A stretch of DNA of 64,000 nt from Ferrimonas balearica DSM 9799 (lineage in GTDB: Bacteria > Pseudomonadota > Gammaproteobacteria > Enterobacterales > Shewanellaceae): positions 3,991,139 through 4,055,138 of the forward strand of contig NC_014541.1 of the NCBI RefSeq assembly GCF_000148645.1, written 5' to 3'. Position numbers and translations under genes: made by a program. Shown here one piece after another: positions 8,711 through 18,792 of this stretch. Position 1 is the first letter of the stretch. Each line of letters starts with the position of its first letter. The notes under the pieces are model-generated. The model was not told where the DNA came from and ran no database searches. It saw nothing but the letters and a program-made list of their open reading frames with translations.

Positions 8711-9229
8711 TTAGTGAATCCAGTACAGCCCCATGTGGCCCGCCCATAGCCCCAGGCTGGCCCCCGCCACGATGTCACCGGGGTAGTGCACCCCCAGCAG
8801 CACCCGGGACACTCCCACCAGCGTGGCCCAGCCATAGGCCAGCGGCATCAGGGGCGGCCAGTACCAGGCCAGCAGGGTGGCAAACAGAAACGCCGCCGCG
8901 GTATGGCCGGAGGGCAGGCTGAACTTGTCGTGGGGGTCCACCACCGCCACCACCCCGCCCATGTTGTGGCAGGGTCGGGCCCGCTTCAGGGTGTTTTTCA
9001 GCAGCCAGTAGGTGGGCAGCTCCAGCGCATAGGCGGCCAGCCCCGCCAGCAGAAACTGCTGGCCCCGGGCGCCCCCCAGTTCCGCCAGCAGCAGGGCAAA
9101 CAATAGGTAACCCGCGCCGTCGCCGCTTAACGACACCCAACGAGCAGTGGGTCGCCACAGAGTGGGGGCGGGCAGACGTTGCAGTCGCGTCATCAGCTCC
9201 CGGTCCCAATGATCCATCCGTTGCCACAT
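8711..9229 (-). CDS. PAP2-family membrane phosphatase
   Basis: A 172-residue membrane protein with all three phosphatidic-acid-phosphatase signatures: KNTLKRARP (KX6RP), PSGH, and SRVLLGVHYPGD (SRX5HX3D). These form a vanadate-sensitive phosphatase site facing the periplasm. Likely substrates are phosphatidic acid, phosphatidylglycerol phosphate or undecaprenyl pyrophosphate. The start at 9229 is preceded by GGAGAGGA; the upstream extension to 9454 lacks support. Confidence 0.85.
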   Translation of the reverse strand: MWQRMDHWDRELMTRLQRLPAPTLWRPTARWVSLSGDGAGYLLFALLLAELGGARGQQFLLAGLAAYALELPTYWLLKNTLKRARPCHNMGGVVAVVDPHDKFSLPSGHTAAAFLFATLLAWYWPPLMPLAYGWATLVGVSRVLLGVHYPGDIVAGASLGLWAGHMGLYWIH

Positions 9230-9452
9230 AAGCCAGTCCTCTCCTGCCTTTGCCCCACAAGCTAGGCGGCGGCCATGACACTCCCTTGACAGCAGAGGGT
9301 CGGGAGCATGACAAAGTGACGACGTTGCTGTGACAGCCTCCCCGGAGTGCACAAAAACCGGGCGATATGGCGCTGCACCATTGCAAAGCCCCGGTTTTTC
9401 ATTACTTTGAAGGCAAAGCCCCCTTTTCCAGCGTGAAGCGCGAGGAGTCAGC

Positions 9453-9938
9453 ATGCATTACAACACCTCTGAACTGTGTGATCTTTTCGGAGACCAGGTC
9501 GACGTGGTGGAGCCCATGTTCAGCAACTTTGGGGGGCGTCCCTCCTTTGGGGGGGAACTGCGTACGGTGAAGTGCTTCGAGGACTGCAGCGCCATTCTGG
9601 AGGCGCTGGAGCAGGATGGCACCGGTAAAGTGCTGCTGGTGGATGGCGGCGGTTCCCTGCGTCGCGCCCTGATCGACGCCGACATCGCCAGCCTGGCGGT
9701 GAACAACCGCTGGGAAGGCCTGGTGGTATACGGCTCCGTCCGTGACGTCGACGCACTGGAGGAACTGGACCTGGGCATCATGGCACTGGCCTCCATTCCG
9801 GTGGGTGCCGGCGAGAATGGCGAGGGCAGCCTCGACCTGCCGGTGAACTTCGGCGGCGTCACCTTCCTGCCGGAAGACCACCTCTACGCCGACAGCACCG
9901 GCATCATCCTGTCTCAGGACCCACTGGACATCGAATGA
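9453..9938 (+). CDS. rraA: RraA, regulator of RNase E activity
   Basis: A 161-residue protein matching RraA from end to end ([50 protein letters not shown]). In E. coli, RraA trimers bind the C-terminal half of RNase E and inhibit mRNA decay. The start is preceded by CGAGGAG. It overlaps the downstream arginase-family gene by four bases (ATGA), an unusual partner. RNase E and the DEAD-box helicase RhlB (27.8-29.1 kb here) act in the same degradosome. Confidence 0.93.
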   Translation: MHYNTSELCDLFGDQVDVVEPMFSNFGGRPSFGGELRTVKCFEDCSAILEALEQDGTGKVLLVDGGGSLRRALIDADIASLAVNNRWEGLVVYGSVRDVDALEELDLGIMALASIPVGAGENGEGSLDLPVNFGGVTFLPEDHLYADSTGIILSQDPLDIE

Positions 9939-10987
9939 ACCTGAACCTTGCCACGGCCGCGACCCTGGCCGACTACACCACCGCGCGGCCGGGCGAGCAA
10001 CGCCTTGGCGAACATCTGCTGTTGCCCCAGGGCGACAGCCTTGCCGGGATCCTGTCCCAGGCCCGTACTGACGGCGCACGCTACGTCCTGTTGGGGGTGC
10101 CCGAGGACATCGGCCCCCGCGCCAACTGCGGCCGCGGCGGCAGCGATGCGGGCTGGGACGCCTTTTTGGCCCAGTTCCTCAATCTGCAGTCCAACGATTA
10201 CATCGAGGGCAGTGACATCCTGCTGCTGGGTGCCCTGATGGTGGCCGACCTGCAGGACAGTGCTCAGGATCTCGACCCGCAACACCCGGCCGAGCTTGAG
10301 CAGCTGCGGGCCCTGACCGCCGAACTGGACAGCCGGCTGACGCCGGTGATCCGCGCCATCGTCTCGGCGGGCCTGGAACCCATCGTGATCGGCGGGGGCC
10401 ACAACAATGCCTTTCCGCTGCTGTGCGGGGCCAGCCTGGCGCTGGATAAACCGCTGGCGGCGGTCAATCTCGACCCCCATGCCGACTTCCGCGCGGCGGA
10501 GGGGCGCCACAGCGGCAATGGCTTTGCCTACGCCTGGCGTCATGGCGCACTGAACTGGTACCGGGTGATTGGCCTGCATGAGCAGAAGAACAACGCCGCG
10601 GCGCTGAGCCAGATGCGCCAGCTCGGCATCCATCACATCAGCTTTCAGCAGATCTGGACCCGGCGACACATCGCGTTGAGCCAGGTGCTGGATGAAACCC
10701 TGGCGGAGCTGGAGATCCAGTCCCGCCCTCTCGGCATTGAGCTGGATATGGACGCCATCGAGTCGATGCCCTCCTCCGCGGAGTGCCGGGTCGGGGTGCC
10801 GATGAACGACGCCTGCCATGTCATCTACCGACTGGCCCAGTACCGGGACAGCCGCTACCTGCACCTGTGCGAAGGGGCACCGCGTTGCCATCCGTCCGGT
10901 GAGATCGCCGGACGGCGCAGTGTTGGCCAGGCCCTGTCAGAGCTGGTGCTGAGCTACCTGGCCGGTCGCGCCAACCCACTGCCCTGA
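9935..10987 (+). CDS. Arginase/formimidoylglutamase family hydrolase
   Basis: A 350-residue ureohydrolase-fold protein. Metal-binding signatures are present: [15 protein letters not shown] and ELDMDAI, corresponding to the arginase GGDH, DAHxD and DxDxxDP motifs. The last differs from classical arginase, which fits the formimidoylglutamase branch often seen in Shewanella-type genomes. The reaction would release formamide from N-formimidoyl-glutamate in histidine breakdown, but no hut gene is nearby, so substrate assignment is tentative. It is coupled to rraA by a four-base overlap. Confidence 0.78.
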   Translation: MNLNLATAATLADYTTARPGEQRLGEHLLLPQGDSLAGILSQARTDGARYVLLGVPEDIGPRANCGRGGSDAGWDAFLAQFLNLQSNDYIEGSDILLLGALMVADLQDSAQDLDPQHPAELEQLRALTAELDSRLTPVIRAIVSAGLEPIVIGGGHNNAFPLLCGASLALDKPLAAVNLDPHADFRAAEGRHSGNGFAYAWRHGALNWYRVIGLHEQKNNAAALSQMRQLGIHHISFQQIWTRRHIALSQVLDETLAELEIQSRPLGIELDMDAIESMPSSAECRVGVPMNDACHVIYRLAQYRDSRYLHLCEGAPRCHPSGEIAGRRSVGQALSELVLSYLAGRANPLP

Positions 10988-10989
10988 CG

Positions 10990-12909
10990 TTATACCGGGG
11001 CCGGACCATCCTCCGGCCCAAGGGGACGGGGGGCGAGCACCGCAAACCCCTGCACCCCATCCACCCCAAGTTGCCACAGTTGCCGGGCCAGCCCGGCGTC
11101 CTCCACCTGTTCCGCCACCACCAGAATGCCGCGGGCATGGGCCGCCGCCACCATCATCTCCACCAGCGCCGTGCCGTCGTGTTGGGTATCCCGGGTGTAG
11201 GCCGCATCCAGCTTGATGCCGGTCAGCCCCGGTTGCATCAACAGCGGTAAGCCTGCCGGGGTGGTGTGGTCCAGCCACACCGGCACCGACATCGCCGCCA
11301 TCGCTTCGATAAAGCGGCTGGTCAGCTCCGGCTCGACCAGATAGGCGCGCTCGGGCAGCTCCAGCGCCAGTTGGCCATGATGGTTCAGCAGACGGCGGCG
11401 CAGGGCGGGCAGGAACAGCGGATCCAACACCGACTCCACGGTCAGGTTCACCGACAGGGGACGTTGCTCCGGCAGGCGGGCCAGCAGGGTATCGAGCACC
11501 AGCAGATCCAGCGTCTGATGACGCTGCTGGCGCGCCACCATCACCATTACCGGGCCCGGCGACAACCAGCGCTCACCATCGTGAAAGCGGGCCAGTACCT
11601 CTTCAAACAGCGCCTGACCATCCCGGTCATGGATGGGCTGGGCCAACAACCTCGGGGCCTGACTGAGCAACCGGGACAGCTGCTGCTCCTGCTGTTGCAG
11701 GCTGTAGCCGCCGCCCGCGCCCGCTTCACCCAACAGATAGAGGCTGTCGTCGTTGTGCCCCAACGCCTCGGACAGCAACCCCTCCAGTTCCGCCTCCACC
11801 TCAACGGGGTTGGCATTGAGCGCGTAGGTATTCGCCACCAGCAGCACCCGCTGGCCCCCCCACTGGCGCAGCGCCACCAGCACCCGCTGGCGCAACTCGC
11901 TCTCCCATTGCGCCAGATCACTGGGACCGCTGCCGGGCAGCAGCAGCAGGAAGTCGGCAAACCCGGTGCGATAGGCCCGGGCGCTGGGCAGTTTCAGTAC
12001 CCACTCATTGAGGATGTCCGCCAGCTGTTGCATCAGGGTCTGCTCACCATCCACCCCGCGGGCCAGTTCGACCTTATCCAGCCCCACCAGGTGCAGCCGG
12101 GCGACCATGCCGCCGGCCATCTCCCGGTCCTTGGTCAGCTGCCCCAGCCGGTTGCGGGCCCGGCTGAGGTTGCCCAGCCCGGTGTCGGCATCCAGTTGGG
12201 TCTGCTGGCGCAGGCGTTCGATCCGCTGGCACTGCTCCTTAAACAGCGCTTCCGAGGTGGAGACCATCTGGTTCATCGCCAGCACCAGCGAGCGCAGTTC
12301 GCGGATCCGGGGCAGCTCCGGCTGACGCAGGTAGCGACGCTTGCGGATGCCATCGGCCTGCCGACGGGCCGCCTGCAACGGCTCCAGCACCCGCCGCAGC
12401 AACAACGCTCCGAGGGCGATGGCGATGGCCGCCAGCACCAGTGCCACCCACAGCAGGTGTTTGGTCAGTTGCCACAGGTGGTCCTGCGCCCGGGCCGGGC
12501 TGGCCTGAACCTGCAGGGTCGCCACCGTCACCCAACCGCCGCTGACCTCAGTGGTCATCACCGGCGCTTGCAGCGGAAACATCCGGCGGAACCAGCTGGG
12601 GGTGTCCTCACCGTAAAACACGCTCTGGCGCGCGATACGGCGGTCGCCCTCGGTCTCTTCCACCACCAGCAGGCTGTACTCACCGCTGTCATTGATGGCG
12701 TCCACCATGGAGCCAGCCAACACCCAGTCCTCCGCTTGTAGCACCGGCGCCAGCGACAGCCCCAGCGAGGTGGCCGTGTCCGCACCGTGTACCGCCAACT
12801 GTTGGCTGAGGTAGTCCTGAGTGGTGCGCAGGTAGAGCCAGAGGCTGCTTGCCGTCAGGCTGCCCACCAGTACCACCAGGGCGATCAAAAGCAGTCGAAA
12901 CAACGTCAT
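10990..12909 (-). CDS. lapD: LapD-like c-di-GMP receptor (degenerate GGDEF-EAL)
   Basis: A 639-residue inner-membrane receptor. A first membrane helix (about 5-25) precedes a periplasmic LapD/MoxY N-terminal domain holding the GGW motif (W126), the position that contacts LapG in Pseudomonas. A second helix lies at about 150-172, followed by HAMP-like linker, GGDEF-like and EAL-like domains. Both are degenerate: RTGFADF replaces GGDEF and LFEEVLARF replaces the EAL site, so it should bind rather than make or break c-di-GMP. It follows lapG by eight bases. When c-di-GMP is bound it is expected to sequester LapG. Confidence 0.9.
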   Translation of the reverse strand: MTLFRLLLIALVVLVGSLTASSLWLYLRTTQDYLSQQLAVHGADTATSLGLSLAPVLQAEDWVLAGSMVDAINDSGEYSLLVVEETEGDRRIARQSVFYGEDTPSWFRRMFPLQAPVMTTEVSGGWVTVATLQVQASPARAQDHLWQLTKHLLWVALVLAAIAIALGALLLRRVLEPLQAARRQADGIRKRRYLRQPELPRIRELRSLVLAMNQMVSTSEALFKEQCQRIERLRQQTQLDADTGLGNLSRARNRLGQLTKDREMAGGMVARLHLVGLDKVELARGVDGEQTLMQQLADILNEWVLKLPSARAYRTGFADFLLLLPGSGPSDLAQWESELRQRVLVALRQWGGQRVLLVANTYALNANPVEVEAELEGLLSEALGHNDDSLYLLGEAGAGGGYSLQQQEQQLSRLLSQAPRLLAQPIHDRDGQALFEEVLARFHDGERWLSPGPVMVMVARQQRHQTLDLLVLDTLLARLPEQRPLSVNLTVESVLDPLFLPALRRRLLNHHGQLALELPERAYLVEPELTSRFIEAMAAMSVPVWLDHTTPAGLPLLMQPGLTGIKLDAAYTRDTQHDGTALVEMMVAAAHARGILVVAEQVEDAGLARQLWQLGVDGVQGFAVLAPRPLGPEDGPAPV

Positions 12910-12917
12910 CAGTCCTC

Positions 12918-13580
12918 CTACTCTCCCTCGATGGTGATCCGATCCACCAGTTCCTGCCAGAGCTCAACGCCACTGTCGCCGCTTTTCAGGCGCACCCCCT
13001 GGTCAAACGCCCTCGCCCGCCACAGCCCTTCACCGTTGAAGCTGTAGACCGGCACCAGGTCGGGCCGCTCACTGCCCGGCAGAATGTCGGGATTGAGGTT
13101 ATCCAGCACCAGCGGCATGCCATTGGGGCTGGGCAGATAGGTCAACACCATATGGGCCTGATTCAGGGTGACCGCCTTGGCGTAGGTCAGCCGCAGCTTG
13201 TCGGCTGGCACCCCAAGCACCCGCAGGGTGAAATACTTGGCGATGGCGAAGTCCTCGCAATCCCCCCCGCCACTGGCAACGAACTCCAGCGGCGTGGCCC
13301 AGTAATCGGGCTGGCCCCAATGGGTTTGATCGTCGACAAAGGTCAGCCCGTTGAAATAGTCGTTCACCCGTTGCAACTGCTCCGGCACCGGCCGGGCGGC
13401 GGCCACTTCCCGGTCCAGAAACTGGCCGAGGGCCTCGGCCCGGTCCCGCCCCTCGGCGCCAAAGCGCTGCCCCAGCGCATCCAGGCGCTGAGGCGAAAAG
13501 TAGCGGCGCCAGGGCTCGGAGGGGGAATCCGCGCGCAATGGCAGGCTCAACAGGAAGACCAGGACAATTGTCAGACGCAC
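12918..13580 (-). CDS. lapG: LapG-like periplasmic cysteine protease
   Basis: A 220-residue bacterial transglutaminase-like cysteine proteinase with an N-terminal signal peptide (VLVFLLSLPLRAD). The catalytic triad is visible as GGDCEDFA (C108), AHMV (H143) and DNLNP (D160). LapG cleaves the N-terminal retention module of large RTX adhesins when c-di-GMP is low, releasing cells from biofilm. The frame opens with GTG at 13580 and a weak ribosome site. It forms a two-gene operon with lapD. No adhesin or type I exporter lies in this window. Confidence 0.9.
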   Translation of the reverse strand: MRLTIVLVFLLSLPLRADSPSEPWRRYFSPQRLDALGQRFGAEGRDRAEALGQFLDREVAAARPVPEQLQRVNDYFNGLTFVDDQTHWGQPDYWATPLEFVASGGGDCEDFAIAKYFTLRVLGVPADKLRLTYAKAVTLNQAHMVLTYLPSPNGMPLVLDNLNPDILPGSERPDLVPVYSFNGEGLWRARAFDQGVRLKSGDSGVELWQELVDRITIEGE

Positions 13581-13734
13581 CGGGGATCACAGGGTTGATT
13601 GGCTTGTCGTTTTGGCAGGATCACAGTTCATGAATTAGACAGCATCCTGCGACGCAAGCACCGTTTCTGTTAATTGGTTTAAAGTGTAGACTGTGGCCCC
13701 AAACCCAAGATGGCTGCACAGGATTGACAACAGC

Positions 13735-14490
13735 ATGGCCGACGGCGCTGACAACAAAACTCATTTTGGCTACAAGCAGGTAGAGAAAGACCGCAAAGCA
13801 GAGATGGTGGCGGACGTGTTCCACTCCGTGGCGTCCAAGTACGACCTGATGAACGACCTGATGTCCTTCGGCGTTCACCGCTACTGGAAGCGTTTTACCA
13901 TCGAATGTGCAGCGGCCCGCCCTGGCATGAAAGTGCTGGATCTGGCTGGCGGCACCGGTGACCTGACCGCCAAGTTCTCCCACCTGGTGGGCGAAACCGG
14001 CGAAGTGGTTCTGGCCGACATCAACGACTCCATGCTGAAAGTGGGCCGTGCCAAGCTGCACGACATGGGCGTGGTCGGCAACGTCAGCTACGTTCAGGCC
14101 AACGCCGAAGCGCTGCCGTTCCCGGACAACCACTTTGACATCATCACCATCGCTTTCGGTCTGCGTAACGTGACCGAAAAAGAGAAGGCGCTGAAGTCGA
14201 TGCAACGCATCCTCAAGCCCGGCGGCAAGCTGCTGGTGCTGGAGTTCTCCAAGCCGCAGAACGCACTGATGCAGAAGGCCTACGACTTCTACAGCTTCCA
14301 GGTGATTCCGCGCATGGGTTCCATGGTGGCCGGTGACGCTGAGTCCTACCGCTACCTGTCCGAATCCATCCGTGTCCACCCGGACCAGGAAACCCTCAAG
14401 CAGATGATGCTGGATGCCGGTTTCGACCAGGCCGACTACGTCAATATGACCAACGGCGTGGTGGCGCTGCACCGCGGCTATAAGTTCTAA
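13735..14490 (+). CDS. ubiE: UbiE, demethylmenaquinone/2-methoxy-polyprenyl-benzoquinol methyltransferase
   Basis: A 251-residue class I SAM methyltransferase with [22 protein letters not shown] and [13 protein letters not shown]. It acts in both ubiquinone and menaquinone synthesis. It aligns with E. coli UbiE from THFG onward, which supports the start at 13735 ([12 protein letters not shown]) over the longer in-frame start at 13693. It heads an operon with ubiJ and ubiB, the same order as in E. coli. Confidence 0.96.
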   Translation: MADGADNKTHFGYKQVEKDRKAEMVADVFHSVASKYDLMNDLMSFGVHRYWKRFTIECAAARPGMKVLDLAGGTGDLTAKFSHLVGETGEVVLADINDSMLKVGRAKLHDMGVVGNVSYVQANAEALPFPDNHFDIITIAFGLRNVTEKEKALKSMQRILKPGGKLLVLEFSKPQNALMQKAYDFYSFQVIPRMGSMVAGDAESYRYLSESIRVHPDQETLKQMMLDAGFDQADYVNMTNGVVALHRGYKF

Positions 14491-14495
14491 AGCCG

Positions 14496-15098
14496 ATGCG
14501 GATCGCCACCCTCGTGGCCGGGGTAATGGAAACCACCCTGGCCCAACTGTTGCGTTTCCACCCCGATCCGAACCCCCTGGCCCGATGGCAGGGTCAGGTG
14601 GTCCGGTTACAGCTCAGTGAGCTGCCCTTCCCGCTTTTCCTGATCCTGCGTGACCCTATCCAGGTCTACAGCGAATACGACGGCGACACTCAAGCCCAGC
14701 TCAGCCTCAGTCTGCTGACCCTGCGCCAGGTGTCCCAGGGCGCCTCGCTGTCCACTCTGGTGAAAGAGGGGGCGCTGGAGATCGAAGGTGACATGCAGCT
14801 GGTGGGCAAGCTGGCCAACCTGCTGGGCGCCATCGAGCCGGACCTGGCCGAGCCGCTGAGCCGCTACCTGGGCGATGCCATGGCCTACCGTGTCGATCAG
14901 ACCGGCCGGGCACTGCTCAACCGTGCCGAGCAGGATCTGAACCGCCTGCACCAGCACACCGGTGAAGTGCTGCGGGAGGAGTTGCGGCTGGCCCCGGGAC
15001 AGAGCGAAGTGGCCCACTTTGTTGAGCAGGTGGATGCCCTGGCTCAACAGGTTGAGCAACTGGCCCGTCGCCTGACGGAACTGGAGCGGCGTTCATGA
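14496..15098 (+). CDS. ubiJ: UbiJ, ubiquinone biosynthesis accessory factor
   Basis: A 200-residue protein with an N-terminal SCP2-like lipid-binding domain and a C-terminal coiled coil ([20 protein letters not shown]). UbiJ helps form the soluble ubiquinone synthesis complex and binds polyprenyl intermediates. It lies five bases after ubiE and overlaps ubiB by four bases, a conserved ubiEJB arrangement. Confidence 0.9.
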   Translation: MRIATLVAGVMETTLAQLLRFHPDPNPLARWQGQVVRLQLSELPFPLFLILRDPIQVYSEYDGDTQAQLSLSLLTLRQVSQGASLSTLVKEGALEIEGDMQLVGKLANLLGAIEPDLAEPLSRYLGDAMAYRVDQTGRALLNRAEQDLNRLHQHTGEVLREELRLAPGQSEVAHFVEQVDALAQQVEQLARRLTELERRS

Positions 15099-16729
15099 CC
15101 CTGGCGTCGCTGCGTCGCAGCTGGCAGATTGCCCGCACCCTGCACCGATACCGCCTGCTTGATCTGTTGCCCGAATCGCGCCGCCCCGCCCTGCTGGTGT
15201 GGCTCGACCGGCTGTTGTTCTGGCTGCCCCGCACCGCCCAGCATGAAGCCCCGGCGGTACGACTGAAGCTGGCCCTGCAGGCGCTGGGCCCGGTTTACAT
15301 CAAGTTCGGCCAGATGCTTTCCACCCGGCGCGACCTGCTGCCGGATGAACTGGCCGATGCGCTGGCCCTGCTGCAGGACCAGGTCCCTCCCTTCTCCCCC
15401 GACCAGGCCACTGCGCGCATTGAAGCGGCGCTGGGCCAACCCATCGACGCCCTGTTCGACGACTTTAACCCCACTCCACTGGCCTCCGCTTCGGTGGCGC
15501 AGGTCCACACCGCCCGGCTCAAGTCCAACGGTGATGAGGTGGTGATTAAGGTGGTGCGTCCCGGCATTGAGTCGGTGATCCGCGCCGACCTGGCCCTGAT
15601 GGCTCAGGTCGCCCGCCTGCTGGCGGCCAGCCCTACCGGCCAGCGCCTGCACCCGGTGGAGGTGGTCGAAGATTACCGCCGCACCATCCTGGCGGAGCTG
15701 GACCTGACCCGCGAAGCGGACAACGCTCAGCGCCTGCGCGCCAACTTTGAAGGGTCTGACGCACTGTACATCCCCAGGGTGTATGAGCAGTTCAGCCACC
15801 CCAACCTGATGGTGATGGAGCGCATCTACGGCATTCCGGTCACCGACATTGCGGCCCTGCATGCCCAGGGTACCGACATGAAGAAGCTGGCTGAACGTGG
15901 GGTGGAGGTGTTCTTCACCCAGGTGTTCCGGGACAACTTCTTCCACGCCGACATGCACCCGGGCAACATCTTTGTCTCCCGCGAACATCCGGACGACCCG
16001 ATGTACATCGGCATCGACTGCGGCATCGTCGGCCACCTGTCCGAACAGGACAAGCGCGATATGGCGGAGATCTTCCTGGCCTTCTTTAACCAGGATTACC
16101 GCCGTCTGGCGCAACTGTTCCTGCAAACCGGCTGGGTGGACGCCAAGGCGGATCCAGTGGCCTTTGAGCACGCCCTTAAGCAGGTGTTCGCACCGCTGGA
16201 GAACAAGCCGCTGTCGGAGATCAGCTTCGGCCAGCTGCTGGTTGACCTGTTCCGCACCGCCCACGAGTTCGGCATGGTAGTCAAACCTCAGCTGGTGCTG
16301 CTGGAGAAAACCCTGCTCTATATCGAAGGACTCGGTCGCCAGCTCTATCCGCAATTGGATCTTTGGGACACCGCCAAACCGTTCCTGGAACAGTGGATGG
16401 CGCAGCAGATGGGGCCCCAGGCCTACTGGCAACGGGTTAAGGAATCCGCGCCGTTCTGGGCGGAGAAACTGCCTGAACTGCCGGATCTTTTGCATGACAA
16501 CCTGACCCTGGGCCGCACCCTGCTGACCAATCCCCGGCAGGTTCTGGAACCCTACATTCAGGAACGTCGTCGCCAACACAGAAGCCAAATTTTCCTCGTG
16601 ATAGGTGGGTGTTTGGTGATCTCCAGCACAATCCTCTTTGGTAAAACCGTTACAATCTGGCCTTCCATGGCGTTGGCAACGGCGGGCTTTGTGGCCTGGA
16701 TCACGTGCTGGCGAATTAGGAAACCGTGA
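15095..16729 (+). CDS. ubiB: UbiB, atypical kinase-like ubiquinone synthesis protein
   Basis: A 544-residue ABC1/ADCK family protein. KFGQMLSTR near residue 70 is the KxGQ motif, followed by [10 protein letters not shown] and the metal-binding [11 protein letters not shown]. The C-terminus carries two membrane segments ([18 protein letters not shown] and [17 protein letters not shown]). UbiB is an ATPase thought to help extract quinone intermediates from the membrane. Length matches the E. coli protein. Confidence 0.95.
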   Translation: MTLASLRRSWQIARTLHRYRLLDLLPESRRPALLVWLDRLLFWLPRTAQHEAPAVRLKLALQALGPVYIKFGQMLSTRRDLLPDELADALALLQDQVPPFSPDQATARIEAALGQPIDALFDDFNPTPLASASVAQVHTARLKSNGDEVVIKVVRPGIESVIRADLALMAQVARLLAASPTGQRLHPVEVVEDYRRTILAELDLTREADNAQRLRANFEGSDALYIPRVYEQFSHPNLMVMERIYGIPVTDIAALHAQGTDMKKLAERGVEVFFTQVFRDNFFHADMHPGNIFVSREHPDDPMYIGIDCGIVGHLSEQDKRDMAEIFLAFFNQDYRRLAQLFLQTGWVDAKADPVAFEHALKQVFAPLENKPLSEISFGQLLVDLFRTAHEFGMVVKPQLVLLEKTLLYIEGLGRQLYPQLDLWDTAKPFLEQWMAQQMGPQAYWQRVKESAPFWAEKLPELPDLLHDNLTLGRTLLTNPRQVLEPYIQERRRQHRSQIFLVIGGCLVISSTILFGKTVTIWPSMALATAGFVAWITCWRIRKP

Positions 16730-16799
16730 TTAACCACGGTACACTTGAAGATGATTTCTCAGGCTGAATAACAGCCGCAAACCGTAAATGGGAGCCACT

Positions 16800-17048
16800 A
16801 TGGGCAACATCAGCATCTGGCAACTTCTGATCGTCGCACTGATCGTAGTTTTGCTGTTCGGAACCAAGAAACTGCGCGGCATCGGCGGCGACCTCGGCGG
16901 CGCTGTTAAAGGCTTCAAGAAAGCCATGTCCGACGAAGATTCCGCTGCGGCCGACAAGAAAGCACTGGAAGACAACGGCAAAGAGACTACCGCTCAAAAC
17001 ACTGCTGCCCAGAACACCACTGAGCAGAAGAACAAAGAACAGGCGTAA
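16800..17048 (+). CDS. tatA: TatA, twin-arginine translocase channel subunit
   Basis: An 82-residue protein with a short N-terminal transmembrane helix ([18 protein letters not shown]), the conserved FGTKKLR hinge and an amphipathic helix ([15 protein letters not shown]). TatA oligomers form the passage for folded proteins. The start at 16800 is preceded by GGGAG; an earlier ATG at 16788 adds four residues and is less likely. First gene of tatABC. Confidence 0.96.
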   Translation: MGNISIWQLLIVALIVVLLFGTKKLRGIGGDLGGAVKGFKKAMSDEDSAAADKKALEDNGKETTAQNTAAQNTTEQKNKEQA

Positions 17049-17054
17049 TCCCTT

Positions 17055-17465
17055 ATGTTCGACGGGTTCGGCTTTTTCGAAATGCTGGTGGTCGTGGTGC
17101 TGGGCCTGATTGTGCTCGGCCCGGAACGACTGCCCGTGGCGGTACGTACCGTCTCCGGCTGGGTCCGCACCATTAAGCGGATGGCCGGTTCTGTGCGCAC
17201 CGAGCTGGAACAGGAGCTGAAAATCGAACAGCTCCAGGCGGATCTGAAAAAGGCGGAAGCCAAGGGGCTCAAGGATCTTGACCCCGGCCTGCAGCAATCC
17301 ATCCAGGAACTGCGGGAGGCTGCCCAATCGGTAAACCGCCCCTACGCGGAAAGCGACGCTCAGGCCCCGGCCGCAGAGCCCGCTCCGGCGACCGCGGACA
17401 ACGAGACCAAACCGGCAGCAGCCGCACCTGCAGCAGCGCCGGCCGAGTCCAAGCCCAAAGAGTAA
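17055..17465 (+). CDS. tatB: TatB, twin-arginine translocase receptor subunit
   Basis: A 136-residue protein with a single N-terminal membrane helix ([22 protein letters not shown]), whose Glu and GPERLP hinge are typical of TatB. A long amphipathic and charged helix follows. The tail is rich in Ala and Pro. TatB and TatC form the signal-peptide receptor. It sits between tatA and tatC with short gaps. Confidence 0.95.
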   Translation: MFDGFGFFEMLVVVVLGLIVLGPERLPVAVRTVSGWVRTIKRMAGSVRTELEQELKIEQLQADLKKAEAKGLKDLDPGLQQSIQELREAAQSVNRPYAESDAQAPAAEPAPATADNETKPAAAAPAAAPAESKPKE

Positions 17466-17468
17466 ACC

Positions 17469-18221
17469 ATGTCTGACCAGCAACCCTTGATTAGCCACTT
17501 GATGGAGCTGCGCAGCCGTTTGATGAAGGCAATCGGCTCCGTTCTGGTGGTGTTTTTCTCTCTGGCCTACTGGTCCAAAGACATCTACCACTACCTCTCC
17601 AAACCGCTGCTTGAGGTAATGCCTGAGAGTGCATCGATGATCGCCACCGACGTGGCCTCGCCGTTCTTTGCACCCTTCAAGCTGACCCTGGTGGTGTCCT
17701 TCTTCCTCGCGATTCCGTACGTGCTGTACCAGATGTGGGCCTTTATTGCGCCGGGTCTGTACAAGCATGAACGCAAGATGATCATGCCACTGCTGGCCTC
17801 CAGTACGGTGCTGTTCTACTCCGGCATCGCGTTTGCCTACTTCGTTGTGTTCCCGGTGGTGTTTGGCTTCTTCACCAGCGTGGCACCGGAAGGGGTGCAG
17901 GTGGCAACGGACATCAACAGCTACCTCAACTTCGTTTTGAAGCTGTTCTTCGCTTTCGGTCTGGCGTTTGAGATCCCCATTGCGGTGATGCTAATGTGCT
18001 GGACAGGCGCCACCGACGTGGCAAGCCTGAAAGAGAAACGCCCCTACATCATCGTGGGTGCCTTCGTAATCGGTATGGTGCTGACCCCGCCGGACGTGAT
18101 CTCTCAGTCCATGCTGGCCATCCCCATGCTGCTGCTGTTTGAAGCGGGCCTGTTCTTTGCCCGGTTCTACACGCCGAAGGACGACGAAGAAGAGGAAGAG
18201 GGCGAACACGCTACGGACTAA
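17469..18221 (+). CDS. tatC: TatC, twin-arginine translocase receptor core
   Basis: A 250-residue membrane protein with six hydrophobic segments, the conserved [15 protein letters not shown]-terminus and an acidic C-terminal tail ([13 protein letters not shown]). It recognises the RR motif of Tat signals. At least eight proteins encoded in this window carry likely Tat signals. Confidence 0.97.
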   Translation: MSDQQPLISHLMELRSRLMKAIGSVLVVFFSLAYWSKDIYHYLSKPLLEVMPESASMIATDVASPFFAPFKLTLVVSFFLAIPYVLYQMWAFIAPGLYKHERKMIMPLLASSTVLFYSGIAFAYFVVFPVVFGFFTSVAPEGVQVATDINSYLNFVLKLFFAFGLAFEIPIAVMLMCWTGATDVASLKEKRPYIIVGAFVIGMVLTPPDVISQSMLAIPMLLLFEAGLFFARFYTPKDDEEEEEGEHATD

Positions 18222-18258
18222 CAGGCGATAGCAGGGCTATCGCCTCCATGGAGGGAGA

Positions 18259-18792
18259 ATGCGCGCTACCCTGCTGCTACTGACCCTGATTTCCGGCGGC
18301 ACTTATGCCGCCGGATTTGGTTGTACTGACCAACCCGACCAACGGGCCCGTCTGGCCTGTTACGACCAGCTGGCCGAAGCCATCGCCCAGTGCGCTGGCC
18401 AACAGGACCAACTCGACCGTCTGCTCTGCTACGACGAATTCAGCAAAGCCGCTGGCCGTACCGTACCCGCTGCCGTCGCTCCTGCTGCTCCCGTGGCCGC
18501 CGCCCCTGCCGTGGTCGCGCCCCAGGCCGATCCGGAAGCGGAATTTGGCGTTACTACGCCCAAAGCCGAGGCCATCGACGCCATCACCAGTGCGGTTACC
18601 AAGGTCACCACCAACCCCTACGGGCAATGGACCCTGACCCTGGAGAATGGCCAGCGCTGGCGCCAGACCGAATCCCGCCGCTACAAAGTAAAAAGCGGGG
18701 ATACCGTGACCATTGAGCGTGCCTCACTGGGCTCCTTCCTGCTGTCCGCCGAAGGCCGTAACGGCTCCACCCGGGTGAAGCGACTCGACTGA
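18259..18792 (+). CDS. Exported protein of unknown function between tatC and tatD
   Basis: A 177-residue protein with a signal peptide (LLLLTLISGGTYAAG). The mature N-terminus has two related segments, DQRARLACYDQLA and DQLDRLLCYDEFS, giving an RL-x-CYD repeat. An Ala/Pro linker (about 70-95) leads to a C-terminal domain (AVTKVTTNPYGQWTLTLENGQRWRQTE) that looks like a small beta fold. The RLxCYD motif also occurs in VasI-type proteins, but nothing else links it to type VI secretion. Its stop overlaps the tatD start by one base. Function unknown. Confidence 0.8.
   Translation: MRATLLLLTLISGGTYAAGFGCTDQPDQRARLACYDQLAEAIAQCAGQQDQLDRLLCYDEFSKAAGRTVPAAVAPAAPVAAAPAVVAPQADPEAEFGVTTPKAEAIDAITSAVTKVTTNPYGQWTLTLENGQRWRQTESRRYKVKSGDTVTIERASLGSFLLSAEGRNGSTRVKRLD

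Noticed and set aside
18259-18792. Type VI secretion protein VasI
   Set aside because: Only the short RLxCYD motif is shared; no type VI genes are nearby and the C-terminal domain differs.
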